Part shown: piece after piece, positions 18,401 to 26,044 of the stretch
How positions within the stretch are numbered: position 1 is the first letter of the stretch
Layout of the letters: every line of letters begins with the position of its first letter
Notes under the pieces: generated by a model
What the model was told of the DNA's origin: nothing
Seen by the model: the letters and a program-made list of their open reading frames with translations, nothing else
Databases searched by the model: none
NCBI GenBank assembly: GCA_964348085.1
Contig: CAYGBI010000003.1
Location: forward strand, 1-64,000
Direction: 5' to 3'
Length of the DNA: 64,000 nt
DNA from: VXYL01 sp964348085
GTDB lineage: Bacteria; Pseudomonadota; Gammaproteobacteria; Pseudomonadales; Azotimanducaceae
Program-made: the position numbers and the translations under genes

Positions 18401-18838
18401 ATCGCCTCCGGCAGCGATGCCCACCTTGCCAGCCCCGGGGGGCGACAATCCCATACCGCGGCAAAGGTCGCTGAATCCGTCGCCGGCGACGACTACGATG
18501 CGCAGCGCATCCGGGCCGGTGAGCCGGCGCGCCTCGACCAGCGCCATGCGTAGACTGATGCGTGGCGCCGTGCTCCAGCCGCTGGCCACCGTCGGCGGTT
18601 CGGACAACGCCGCCTCTCGTCGCGCCTGGGAACGAGCTTGGTAAGTTTCGCTGCCACGCCGGAACAGCCAAAGCAATCCCTTGCCGAGTAGGACCAAGAG
18701 CTTCCACAGCAGCCACAGCGCAACCAGCAACAGGATGAGCGCGACGATGATGATCACGATCAGGAGAATGATCTCCACCGTGCCGGCACCCATTAGCGAG
18801 GCCACGAAGTCGCCAATGCGGGAAAAGAACGAAGACAT
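15422..18838 (-). CDS. tssM: TssM (IcmF-like) inner-membrane T6SS protein with degenerate P-loop
   Basis: TssM spans the inner membrane and periplasm and forms the T6SS trans-envelope complex with TssL and TssJ. At 1138 aa the length is normal. Residues about 20-60 form a pair of hydrophobic segments and a third lies at about 311-335, the usual topology. The cytoplasmic domain between them should hold a GTPase-like P-loop. Here that position reads VVVAGDGFSDL, with no GxxxxGK(S/T), and the following VLID is not followed by TAG. Nucleotide binding is therefore probably lost. The large periplasmic part and C-terminal beta-domain appear complete. It lies 18 nt after tssL. Confidence 0.88.
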   Translation of the reverse strand: MSSFFSRIGDFVASLMGAGTVEIILLIVIIIVALILLLVALWLLWKLLVLLGKGLLWLFRRGSETYQARSQARREAALSEPPTVASGWSTAPRISLRMALVEARRLTGPDALRIVVVAGDGFSDLCRGMGLSPPGAGKVGIAAGGDTVLIDATKANSRMLGRLARALPWRRPVDGVAVLADADGVPSDAVSRAARFARAMGMRVALHLVLASTGKVSAWRVIDAANSNGGEVCAQLAADTARLWLSGDSREGLDELAQAQARELPAAVDRILAVAPSSVVDVASLGFGGGGLRGAVAQTVERTRPATAPGMVIGAAVAVLVAGVLLAVLAAFEVDRRSDDLTAAVRSASREAAVPWEAEGIYTEPSRDRVHRMVGLGIRLAEVSDYSLLVPLAPVVPNYSAPADLGRAFLNGYVLLPLAKTLKRRADLLLEPSDDPGQWIENARVVGEWIAAWEGLADDPREVDIRALLAAAFGENKNYWPVGIDDALLATELEPPDDGLPVSDLTDDARSHFISTMGLWAEKVYANGPVATAAKRASDRSASWREQLDALLALRAALQDPAQQWITAGEDRPDHVFELRMLGRAVALSLIGQVTALEAKAAISRIRIHARAEAEGIQLPDIGQLMVRSGDDSSLELTPDAAAWLRFLEDIANAGFADLPETAPPRLVGLATIDTEAVSEAHRRLQEFDRFDGDLTGLPPAVAQRLVRDLTSELVVGVANEVESAVRPASDLGIASKRAEQRAEVEPALDALTEVEKWLRGRQAQEEADQVRKVRSRVAEDVLAAASDVLTEDDPLDIHFDPTADGNALVRRFDRGVAELVRFHEQLAAPFIEAAAQRGGRSALQWRDMAADIDGYNRGDVDSTLTALEGAVRAFADDPDAACDAPRIPSGRGDYLARTAARFNAAINQECKRMTLADARSAFERVREYFDRNVAWLWPYASDVNAPEIVPTTLTDFLRQLDDAYDAFADAPLDEPLTATFADTNAFWERDSSGAAAVRFRITWRSQPSEENLAEHLAEVRIIGAEADEDGVYTWRYGAPFAISVRLAKNSTYRFAKPDGVESDEWTFDGDGNGSFLRVFGGLSRGALTLEADVMNDSGGQDTLRLSGRVVHADGRPMEVPNFAEAGTLAMQTNGSRN

Positions 18839-18856
18839 GGAACCTGCCTTAAGCGG

Positions 18857-19666
18857 TCAAGGCCGGCGCGAGTCGTTCGATGCGTCGAGTTCCTCTACGC
18901 CCGACAGGCCCGACGGGCCGATGCTGTGGCGCCTCGGGTCGAAGGCGTCTTCTGTCACAGGCAATCCGGCACGCACCTGCTCGGCGATGCGCTCGGCCTC
19001 TTCAAGCGCATCCTGCGGCAGCGTAGCCCACAGTCCGAGGCCGAGCACCAGCCAGAGCGCAACGCCGATCAGCGCCAGCGGCATCGGCGGCAAGCCAAGC
19101 CGGGAGGGACCGACATCGCCGGCCAACGTAACCGGAGCGCGGTGTCCGGCGCCCACCGTTTCCTCCAGCGTACCGGTTAGCGCCGACAATCCCAATGCGT
19201 CGCCCCGTAGCGAACCCTCGAAGCCTTCGCGCAGAACCGCCAGATAGAGGGGTGCCAGCAACGCGCCGTCGCCGCCGTCTACTGCCACGCCGCGCGTGGC
19301 CGCCTGCGCTTGGCGAACGATCTCCTGACCGGCCAACGCGGAGCCGTACAACTCGAACTCCAACAAGCGTTCACGCCAGCGTTCCAGCCCGCCGGAGGGA
19401 TAGTGCAGCATGCGTTCATCAGCTAGGCCGACTAACGCATAGGCCGCCGAGCGGGGAACGTTGCTGTCGTTGCGCACGGACGCCGGCAAACCGCGAACGA
19501 AAGCGTCTACTTTTTGGGACAGTCGCCGACGACTGGCATCCATGGCCGAGACGATATTGCGCTCGTTCTGCGTTTCGTAAACCTCCTTGGCAAGCGATTC
19601 CACCTCGCGGTCCAAGAAGTCGAAAAACGGCACCGCGTTGACCGCGATGGTGAAGCCGATACTCAC
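18857..19666 (-). CDS. tssL: TssL (DotU/IcmH-like) T6SS membrane protein
   Basis: TssL is a tail-anchored inner-membrane protein linking the baseplate to TssM. The 269-aa product has the DotU helical core: FFDFLDREVESLAK near residue 14, then AAYALVGLADERML, the W-x-x-x-L-L-E-F-E-L-Y-G motif, and APLYLAVLREGFEG. A single hydrophobic segment lies at about residues 194-217, followed by a 50-residue charged tail. No peptidoglycan-binding OmpA domain is fused. The start is GTG, with AGGGG upstream. A 12-nt gap separates it from tssK. Confidence 0.87.
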   Translation of the reverse strand: MSIGFTIAVNAVPFFDFLDREVESLAKEVYETQNERNIVSAMDASRRRLSQKVDAFVRGLPASVRNDSNVPRSAAYALVGLADERMLHYPSGGLERWRERLLEFELYGSALAGQEIVRQAQAATRGVAVDGGDGALLAPLYLAVLREGFEGSLRGDALGLSALTGTLEETVGAGHRAPVTLAGDVGPSRLGLPPMPLALIGVALWLVLGLGLWATLPQDALEEAERIAEQVRAGLPVTEDAFDPRRHSIGPSGLSGVEELDASNDSRRP

Positions 19667-19678
19667 CGCCCCTACCGG

Positions 19679-20953
19679 CTAGGAAACCGCCGCGCCACTA
19701 GCCCAGCGCGGCGGCCGATCCGGGGTGTCCCGTTGCGAACCTTCCAACAGGGGCGGGGGGCCACCGCTGGCTCCCTCGACGATGAAGATCGAAAAGGAGG
19801 TGTTGGCGGGCGGCGGCGTATCTGCCGCTAGCGCCAATTGTTGCTGTCCCCCACGCCAAGCCAAGTCGTCGTCCACTTGGTAAAGGGCGATCAGCGGTCC
19901 GCTCGACACGCCGATGCTCGGATCCCTCGCCACCGCGTGGCGCCGACACCCCGACACTCGCCGCGTCAGCGCTTCCTGAATGCGATCCGGGGCAGCGAGC
20001 GCGGAACCGTCGAACCAAGCGCGGGCGGCGATCAAGTCCGCCGGCCTCGACGCCTCGATGGCAAGCAGCAGGCCGCCGCTCGGCACACCGTCCACCAACA
20101 GCACGCGGTCATCGTCGCTGGCTTTGAAGACGCTCGCTCGAAACGGCAGACCGATGCCCGATGCGGCCGATTCCGCGGCGTATAGCAGTCGTCGGATCGA
20201 GCCGCGCTGATCCGCAGGATCCCAACCCGAGTCCAGTCGCTCGAAAATCCCAGCGGCGCTGCGAACGCCAAGCGCCAAACGCAACGCCTCCAAGCCGATG
20301 CGCCCCGGGGCCACTGCCGGCGCGGCCAACAGGGCTTCGATCACGCCGACGCCCTGCGCCAAAACACCCGCGACCAGACCGAGCATCCGTGCCGCCGGGC
20401 GGTTCTCGGCACCCGGAAGGCGCAGCGTTGCCATAAACCCGGTGCAAAGCGCCGCCAACGCGCCGAGTTGCCGATTTACTTCGGTACGCATGGCGTGATC
20501 CTGGCCGACCAGCAACGTCGGCGCCGACCAGTCCGACAAGCCACTCCACAGGCCGCCTCGAAAAACCAGCTTCGCCACCGGCAGCATGTCGTTCCCCGGC
20601 GCGTGATCGCCGGGCTGCAAGAGCAATTCGCCGGTAGCGGTGCGCCGAACGCTGTAGTCGGCCTGATCGCCGTCACTGCCCTCCGGCAGCGGCTGATTCA
20701 GACGCGAACTGACGAACGGCACGCCGTCCGGGAAGATGCCCTCGCAGTCAATCCGCAATTGGCCGGATGCGAGCGCCGTCTCGTCGATCTCCAAGTGGGC
20801 AAAGCCCCAAGGCCACGGGTCCGCCAATAGACTCGCCAAGTGCGTTAGCTGGGCGGTGCGTTGGTCGGTACTCTGGAAGTGGCTGGGGTCGAGCACCATG
20901 CCGTTGCGCCAAGAGACGGCTTGGGGAATGTTGGGAACGCTTCGCGCTACCAC
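19679..20953 (-). CDS. tssK: TssK, T6SS baseplate protein
   Basis: TssK joins the baseplate wedges (TssE/F/G) to the membrane complex. The 424-aa protein carries the family signature WRNGMVLDPSHFQ at about residues 15-27, a variant of the usual W-x-x-G-x-x-L-x-P-x-H-F-Q. LLQPGDHAPGNDMLPVAKLVF and ALCTGFMATLRLPG follow in the shoulder and helical domains. The GTG start has AGGAG 10 nt upstream, inside the end of tssJ; the two genes overlap by 7 nt. Confidence 0.9.
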   Translation of the reverse strand: MVARSVPNIPQAVSWRNGMVLDPSHFQSTDQRTAQLTHLASLLADPWPWGFAHLEIDETALASGQLRIDCEGIFPDGVPFVSSRLNQPLPEGSDGDQADYSVRRTATGELLLQPGDHAPGNDMLPVAKLVFRGGLWSGLSDWSAPTLLVGQDHAMRTEVNRQLGALAALCTGFMATLRLPGAENRPAARMLGLVAGVLAQGVGVIEALLAAPAVAPGRIGLEALRLALGVRSAAGIFERLDSGWDPADQRGSIRRLLYAAESAASGIGLPFRASVFKASDDDRVLLVDGVPSGGLLLAIEASRPADLIAARAWFDGSALAAPDRIQEALTRRVSGCRRHAVARDPSIGVSSGPLIALYQVDDDLAWRGGQQQLALAADTPPPANTSFSIFIVEGASGGPPPLLEGSQRDTPDRPPRWASGAAVS

Positions 20954-21474
20954 GGCAACCAGCTCCTTTCTTTAGTCGGCGATCCTCCGGTGAGGGTGCA
21001 TCCCGTGTCGTCGATGTTGATCACCACGTCGCCCTTGCGTTCCACCCGAAGCGGCGCCGCGGCCTGTCTAGTGCCGCAGAACAGTACGCCGGCCAGCTTG
21101 CCGCGCATACGCACTTCGAACGGGCCGACGAGTGTGCCGGGAACGACCTCCCAAGCGTCCGAACGCACCTCCGGATGGGCGCGTCGAAAGTTCTCGCCGT
21201 CGCCGTCGAACCAGTTCTTCGCGTCCTTGCTCAGCAAGATGTCGGCGAGCGCCGCATCTTCAAAGCGAACCAGCTCCACCGGTACCGGCCAATTGTCGTT
21301 TGCTTCCGCCGACATCGAGAGACTGACGGTCTTGAGTTTCAATGGTCGGGCGGGCTCGGTGGGGGCTTCGGTACTCCTGCAGCCAACGCAGGCCGCAGCA
21401 AGCGTCACTGCGACGAAGGCGGCAACGACATACCGCGTATCGCATGTCGTCACGCGCGGAGTAGCCCGAGGCAT
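20947..21474 (-). CDS. tssJ: TssJ, T6SS outer-membrane lipoprotein
   Basis: TssJ anchors TssM to the outer membrane. The 175-aa protein starts with a basic segment and a hydrophobic helix (about 15-28), then cysteines at 29 and 32, either of which could be lipidated; neither sequence is a perfect lipobox. The mature part has the TssJ fold markers: PVPVELVRFEDAALADIL followed by a W-F-D-G-D segment and a late G-x-L-A-G-V-L-F-C strand. It is encoded between tssH and tssK, with 2 nt after tssH on the genome and an overlap with tssK. Confidence 0.85.
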   Translation of the reverse strand: MPRATPRVTTCDTRYVVAAFVAVTLAAACVGCRSTEAPTEPARPLKLKTVSLSMSAEANDNWPVPVELVRFEDAALADILLSKDAKNWFDGDGENFRRAHPEVRSDAWEVVPGTLVGPFEVRMRGKLAGVLFCGTRQAAAPLRVERKGDVVINIDDTGCTLTGGSPTKERSWLPW

Positions 21475-21476
21475 GG

Positions 21477-23777
21477 TCAGGCGCTTGCTTCCCTAACGAC
21501 GAACTCGCCGTCCCCAAGCGACACGACGGCATCGCCGGGGGGCAGTTCGTCGCCCAGTTTGTCGAGCACGTACTCGGCCACCGCCGGGCGAATGGAGCGG
21601 GCGACGATGCCGTCCAGAAAGCGGGCACCCTGCGGCGTGCTCTTGACGTGCTGCACCAGCCAGTCGCGCACGTCGTCGCCGAACTCGAGTGTCGTGCGAT
21701 GCGAACCCTGGTAGGTGTCCGAGAGGCGATCAAGGCGCATGCCGGCGATTTTCGCCAACGTGTCTTCGCCGAGCGGCCAGAACGGCACCAGTTGCAGACG
21801 GCCGATAAAGGCGGCTGGGAAGTGCTGCGCCAGCGCCCGACTCAAAGCTTGATGGAAGGCATCCTCGGTGGGCGGCGGGTCCGCCTGGGCCGCCTTCTCG
21901 ACGACGGTATCGCCGGCATTCGAGGTGAGAATTATCAGCGCGTTGGAGAAGTCCGCCTCGATGCCTTCGGCATCCTCCATCCAACCTCTATCCAACACCT
22001 GATAGAGCATTTCGATCACGTCGCCGTGGGCTTTTTCGATCTCGTCCAGCAACACCACCGAGTAGGGCGTGCGACGAATGCCTTCGGTCAAGACGCCGCC
22101 TTCGCCGTAGCCGACGTAGCCAGCGGGAGCGCCCTTGAGGCCGGATACGGTGTGCGCCTCTTGATATTCGGACATGTTGATCGTCAGCAGGCGGCCGCCG
22201 AACAACGCATCGGCGAGCGCGTGGGCGGTCTCCGTCTTGCCGACGCCGGACGGGCCGCAGAACATCAGCGCCCCCACCGGACGGCGGCGATCCGAGAGAC
22301 CCGCTAGATAGGCCCGGGCTTGCGAGGCGCAGCGCGCGAGGGCGTCGTCTTGGCCGACCACCCGCTCGCCGAGGGTCTGCTCGAGCCGGGAGGCCATTTT
22401 GCTCACATCGGACAGCATGCTGCCGATCGGTACGCCGGTGAGATCGGACACCACCGACGCGACATCGTCTTCGCTGACCACCGTGCCGCCGTCCCCGTCG
22501 CCGGATTCGTCCGCGTCATCGGGTGCGCCGGTGCCGTTCGCCATGCGCGCTCGCGCACAGGCCGAGTCGAGCACGACGATCGCCTTGTCGGGCAGTTGCC
22601 GGCCAACGATGTAGCGCCGGGACAGGGATACCGCCGAGTCCAAGACGTTGTCGCCCATGGTCACTTGGTGGTGTTCCGCCAAGCCGGGGGCGACCCCGGA
22701 GATTATGCGCAAAGCCTCTTCGTTGTCCGGCTCTTGGATGCGCACCGACGCGATGCGACGCGCCAAGCCGGCATCCGGCTCGATGTAGCGTCGCCACTCC
22801 CGCCAGCCGCAGGTGGCAAGAATGCGCACCGCGCCTTCGCTCAGCACGGAGCGCAAGGCATCCGCGCCGCCGCTTTGATCGCCAAACAACAAGTGAATGT
22901 CATCGATGCAGAGGATCATGCCGGCATCGGCCACCTCCTTGACGATCGCCTGCAGGCGTTCCTCCATGGCTCCCCGCACCACGGCCCCGGCGCGCAACGC
23001 CGAAATGTCCAAGGACCAGATAGGCGTGTCGCGCAACACCGCCGGCACCGTATCGAGGCCGCGAGCGAGCGCGTCGATGAAGCCGAGCGCGCACGCCGTC
23101 TTGCCGACCCCCGACTCGCCGACGACAGCCACGGAGTTTTGCCGGCGACGAAGCAGAATAGACGCCATCGCCTGAATCGGCGTGTGGAAGCCAACGACGG
23201 GGTCCAATCCACCGTCGCGAGCCAGCGCGATCATGTCCCGTCCGTAGCGAGACAGTTCCGGATACGCCATATCCGTCGCTTCGGGCGCCGGCGCACCATC
23301 CGCCGCGGCTTGGCTGGCGGTGCCGCCCGCCACGGCCAAGCTGGCCACGTCCAAGCTCTCGAAACCGGGCAGCTTGGCGGCGAGCGCCGGCCAAAGATCG
23401 CCACGCCTCGCCACCGTCTCGAAAAAACGCACCGGCGTGACCTGCGACTCGCCATAGTCGTCAAAGGTGAGCGACCAAGACTCGCGCAGCAGTTGTGCCA
23501 AGGACTCCGAGAAGGACGGCAGCGCGCCGGCGGCGGGCGCGCGGGGTTCGTCGGCGACCTGCCCGGCGAGCGCCGACTCCACCGCCGCCGCATCTACATT
23601 GGCGCGGTCGAGCGCTTGCATCACGCTCGCGCCGCAGCCGCGATCACGCATCAATTGCAGCAGAAACTGCTCGATGCTGATGGTCTTTCGCCCGTCTCGC
23701 GCCGCCGCCTCGGCGGTGGCGTGCAGAACTCGTCGCGCTTCGGGATTCAGGTGCTCGTAGAGTTTTCTTAGATTCAT
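21477..23777 (-). CDS. tssH: TssH/ClpV AAA+ ATPase lacking the middle domain
   Basis: ClpV disassembles the contracted TssB/TssC sheath. The N-terminal repeat domain (LNPEARRVLHATAEAA) is present. AAA1 has Walker A G220-ESGVGKT, but its Walker B is ID292-D293 where Asp-Glu is usual. AAA2 has Walker A G508-PSGVGKT and a normal LDE (D578, E579). The M-domain that in ClpB/ClpV follows AAA1 as about 100 residues of coiled coil is replaced by a short acidic Gly/Asp linker at about 412-435, leading straight into SDLTGVPIG. This explains a length of 766 aa against roughly 870-900 aa. It heads the minus-strand tssH-J-K-L-M-A unit. Confidence 0.88.
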   Translation of the reverse strand: MNLRKLYEHLNPEARRVLHATAEAAARDGRKTISIEQFLLQLMRDRGCGASVMQALDRANVDAAAVESALAGQVADEPRAPAAGALPSFSESLAQLLRESWSLTFDDYGESQVTPVRFFETVARRGDLWPALAAKLPGFESLDVASLAVAGGTASQAAADGAPAPEATDMAYPELSRYGRDMIALARDGGLDPVVGFHTPIQAMASILLRRRQNSVAVVGESGVGKTACALGFIDALARGLDTVPAVLRDTPIWSLDISALRAGAVVRGAMEERLQAIVKEVADAGMILCIDDIHLLFGDQSGGADALRSVLSEGAVRILATCGWREWRRYIEPDAGLARRIASVRIQEPDNEEALRIISGVAPGLAEHHQVTMGDNVLDSAVSLSRRYIVGRQLPDKAIVVLDSACARARMANGTGAPDDADESGDGDGGTVVSEDDVASVVSDLTGVPIGSMLSDVSKMASRLEQTLGERVVGQDDALARCASQARAYLAGLSDRRRPVGALMFCGPSGVGKTETAHALADALFGGRLLTINMSEYQEAHTVSGLKGAPAGYVGYGEGGVLTEGIRRTPYSVVLLDEIEKAHGDVIEMLYQVLDRGWMEDAEGIEADFSNALIILTSNAGDTVVEKAAQADPPPTEDAFHQALSRALAQHFPAAFIGRLQLVPFWPLGEDTLAKIAGMRLDRLSDTYQGSHRTTLEFGDDVRDWLVQHVKSTPQGARFLDGIVARSIRPAVAEYVLDKLGDELPPGDAVVSLGDGEFVVREASA

Positions 23778-23801
23778 GTCGAACTCCTAGTCGAACTCCT
23801 A
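23778..23801 (-). promoter_or_regulatory. Duplicated ribosome-binding segment upstream of tssH
   Basis: GTCGAACTCCTA occurs twice head to tail (23778-23789 and 23790-23801). Read on the minus strand this gives TAGGAGTTCGAC twice, ending directly at the tssH ATG, so an AGGAG Shine-Dalgarno sits both 7 and 19 nt upstream. The remaining 190 nt to tssE contain no gene and must hold the divergent tssH and tssE promoters, but I see no convincing -35/-10 pair. Confidence 0.6.
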
Positions 23802-23990
23802 ACTGGCGCAGTCAGGCCACTCCCTCAAGAGCCCACTTTAACAGACTTTTAGGCGCGTTTACGCTGGCGGACATGCCGCCTTTCGCAGGCTTGCGCCAAA
23901 GCGAGGCAAGCTTGAACGGCCGCCGTCGTACAGGTGTGGACGTCCGCGGCAAGGCTTGTTTGTCGGGCGGCAATCCAGCAGACTTCGTAA

Positions 23991-24422
23991 ATGGCTAGGA
24001 ACATTCGGCCGAACCAAGTCGGCGGGAATTTGCTAACGCCGCTGTTCCAACGCTTCGAGACCGCTCGCAGCGCCGACTTGGACGACTTGGCGCAAGACAT
24101 CGCCGACATCCTCGGCGCCCGACGCACCATTCCCGGTCGCGTACCGGGCGTGCTCGGCTGGGGGCTGCCGGGCGCAACCGGCCTTTCGCCCCAGTCCGAC
24201 AAGAACCGCGAGGACATCGCAGCGCGGATCGCCGCCACCGTGGAGCGATTCGAGACGCGGCTGCAAAACGTTCGCGTAACGCCGGTGGAGGACAGCTTGG
24301 ACTTCGCCTTCGTGCTCGAAGCCGAACTCGTGCAGACCACCGGCAAGGCCGTCGTCCTTCGGGTGCTGTCGCCACGCCGGGGCGGTGCGCTAGGCGCCGA
24401 CATCGCGGTGCTGCGCCAATGA
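23991..24422 (+). CDS. tssE: TssE, gp25-like T6SS baseplate wedge protein
   Basis: TssE is the T4 gp25-like initiator of sheath polymerisation. The 143-aa protein shows LLTPLFQRFE near the start, DLAQDIADILGARR, a G-L-x-x-x-T-G-L-S segment, and RIAATVERFETRLQNVRVTPV, the usual E-x-x-I-x-x-F-E-P-R-L block with Thr for Pro. It ends with a beta-strand pair. No ribosome site is seen before the ATG. The stop overlaps the tssF start (ATGA, 24419-24422). Confidence 0.82.
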   Translation: MARNIRPNQVGGNLLTPLFQRFETARSADLDDLAQDIADILGARRTIPGRVPGVLGWGLPGATGLSPQSDKNREDIAARIAATVERFETRLQNVRVTPVEDSLDFAFVLEAELVQTTGKAVVLRVLSPRRGGALGADIAVLRQ

Positions 24423-26044
24423 TCGACAGCGAACTTCTCAAAGCCTATATGGCGGAGCTGGAAGCGCTGCGGGTGCATGGGCGCGACTTCGCCGCCGACT
24501 ACCCGGATATCGCGTCGCGCTTGGATATCGGTTCTAGGCGATCGCGGGATCCGCATGTCGAGCGCGTCGTGGAGAGCGCCGCCTTCTTAGCCGCGCGCCT
24601 GCGCCTGATGATCGAGAGCCGGGCCACCGAACTGCCCTTGGCGATGCTGCTGGTGGCAGCGCCGTCGCTGGTGGAACCCGTGCCGGCGATGGCCGTCATG
24701 GCGTTGAGCGGCGGCACGGATATTCGAAGAATCCCCCGCGGCACGCGCTTCGACGCCATGCTCGCCGGCAACACCCCGGTGTGTTTCAGCACCACCATGG
24801 ACGTCATCGTGGCGCCGTATGCGCTGCACTCGCGCCGCTTGGCGCCGGACGCCAACACCGCCGATGGGCTTGCGGTGCGGGTAGTAGGACGTCCGCCGAG
24901 AAGCATCTTGATGTGCGTGGGCAGCAACGAGCGGTCCGCCGCCGTGCTCATGGACGCCTTCGACGAATCGTTGGCATCCATTCACGTCGTGCCGCCGGGC
25001 GGTCTCGACCCCATTCGGGTACCGGTGCGAGCCCTGCGCGTGCATGGCTTCTCGGACGACGAGGCGGCGCTGCCGGTTCGTCCCGCAACGCATCAGGCGC
25101 ACCGAGTCGTGACCGAGTTCATGGTCTTTCCGGGCAAGTTTCGTTTCATATCGCTGACCGATATACCGGTCGCGCCCGGTTCGGAAATCCACTTCCGTTT
25201 CAATGCGCCGCTCGCCTTGCCGACGGCGACCCCGGCGGAGGGCCTGATCACTGCCAATCGAGTGCCGACGATCAACCTGTGGCAATCCGCCGGCTCGCCG
25301 ATCGACGTGAACGGGCGACAGCTCGAATACCCGGTAAAGGTCGACGCGCTGCGTTACCGAACGGTGGAATGCCACTCCGTCGAGACCGTCGATCTCTATG
25401 TTTCCGGGCAACCCCGTGCGCAGCGCTTGGATCCGGTGGTGGCCTTGGGCGAGATCCGCGGCACGGATGTCCGCTGGGGGGTGCGTCGCAACGTCACCAA
25501 GACCGGCGGCGAAGTCCTGCTCTACTTCGACGGCCTCGACTACACCACATTGGGCCGGCAACGAATGCTCGCCACGCCTAGCGTGCGGGCAAGCAATCGC
25601 GACTTCGCCCAATACGTGCGCGCCGGCGCAAGCGTCGTTCCGGTGGAGGGGCTCGGCAACTGGCGCGGCACGATGACTAGCGTGCCGACGCCATTCCATG
25701 AAGGGCTGCGGGGTACCGACGCGATGGAGACGATGATCGGCTATCTGCACAGCAACTCCGTCGGCTTGTCGGCGGAAGCGGGTCACGGCGCGTTGACCGG
25801 GTATCTCAAGCGTTTTCCCGGCGGCCAACAGGCGGCGTGGATCGACGGAATCGGCAGGGCCGCCCATCGCGCCGTGACGGCGCTTCGCCAAGGTCAACCC
25901 CAGCCCGGCACCGCCATCGCCATCAACTTCGACAGCGGCAGCTACCCGACCACCAGCCGGGCAATGGTCAAGCGCGTGCTTGGCCAACTGTTCGAGAGCC
26001 AGCGCGGCCTTAATCGGGTCGAGGAGGTGGTCATCAATGGCTGA
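24419..26044 (+). CDS. tssF: TssF, T6SS baseplate wedge protein
   Basis: TssF forms the baseplate wedge with TssG and TssE. The 541-aa protein begins with the family signature: Y-x-x-E-L-x-x-L-R-x-x-G-x-x-F-A-x-x-Y-P-x-I-A-x-R-L, then RSRDPHVERVVESAAFLAARL. FRFISLTDIPVAPGSEIHFRF in the middle and the late A-x-NFDSGSYPTTSR stretch also fit. It is a little shorter than the usual 580-620 aa. It overlaps tssE by 4 nt and tssG by 8 nt. Confidence 0.9.
   Translation: MIDSELLKAYMAELEALRVHGRDFAADYPDIASRLDIGSRRSRDPHVERVVESAAFLAARLRLMIESRATELPLAMLLVAAPSLVEPVPAMAVMALSGGTDIRRIPRGTRFDAMLAGNTPVCFSTTMDVIVAPYALHSRRLAPDANTADGLAVRVVGRPPRSILMCVGSNERSAAVLMDAFDESLASIHVVPPGGLDPIRVPVRALRVHGFSDDEAALPVRPATHQAHRVVTEFMVFPGKFRFISLTDIPVAPGSEIHFRFNAPLALPTATPAEGLITANRVPTINLWQSAGSPIDVNGRQLEYPVKVDALRYRTVECHSVETVDLYVSGQPRAQRLDPVVALGEIRGTDVRWGVRRNVTKTGGEVLLYFDGLDYTTLGRQRMLATPSVRASNRDFAQYVRAGASVVPVEGLGNWRGTMTSVPTPFHEGLRGTDAMETMIGYLHSNSVGLSAEAGHGALTGYLKRFPGGQQAAWIDGIGRAAHRAVTALRQGQPQPGTAIAINFDSGSYPTTSRAMVKRVLGQLFESQRGLNRVEEVVING

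Noticed and set aside
22320..23771. 483-aa plus-strand frame opposite tssH
   Set aside because: Shadow of ClpV; no motifs.
25980..26036. Upstream start for tssG
   Set aside because: The ATG at 26037 has a strong ribosome site 7 nt upstream; the extra residues are shadow of tssF.
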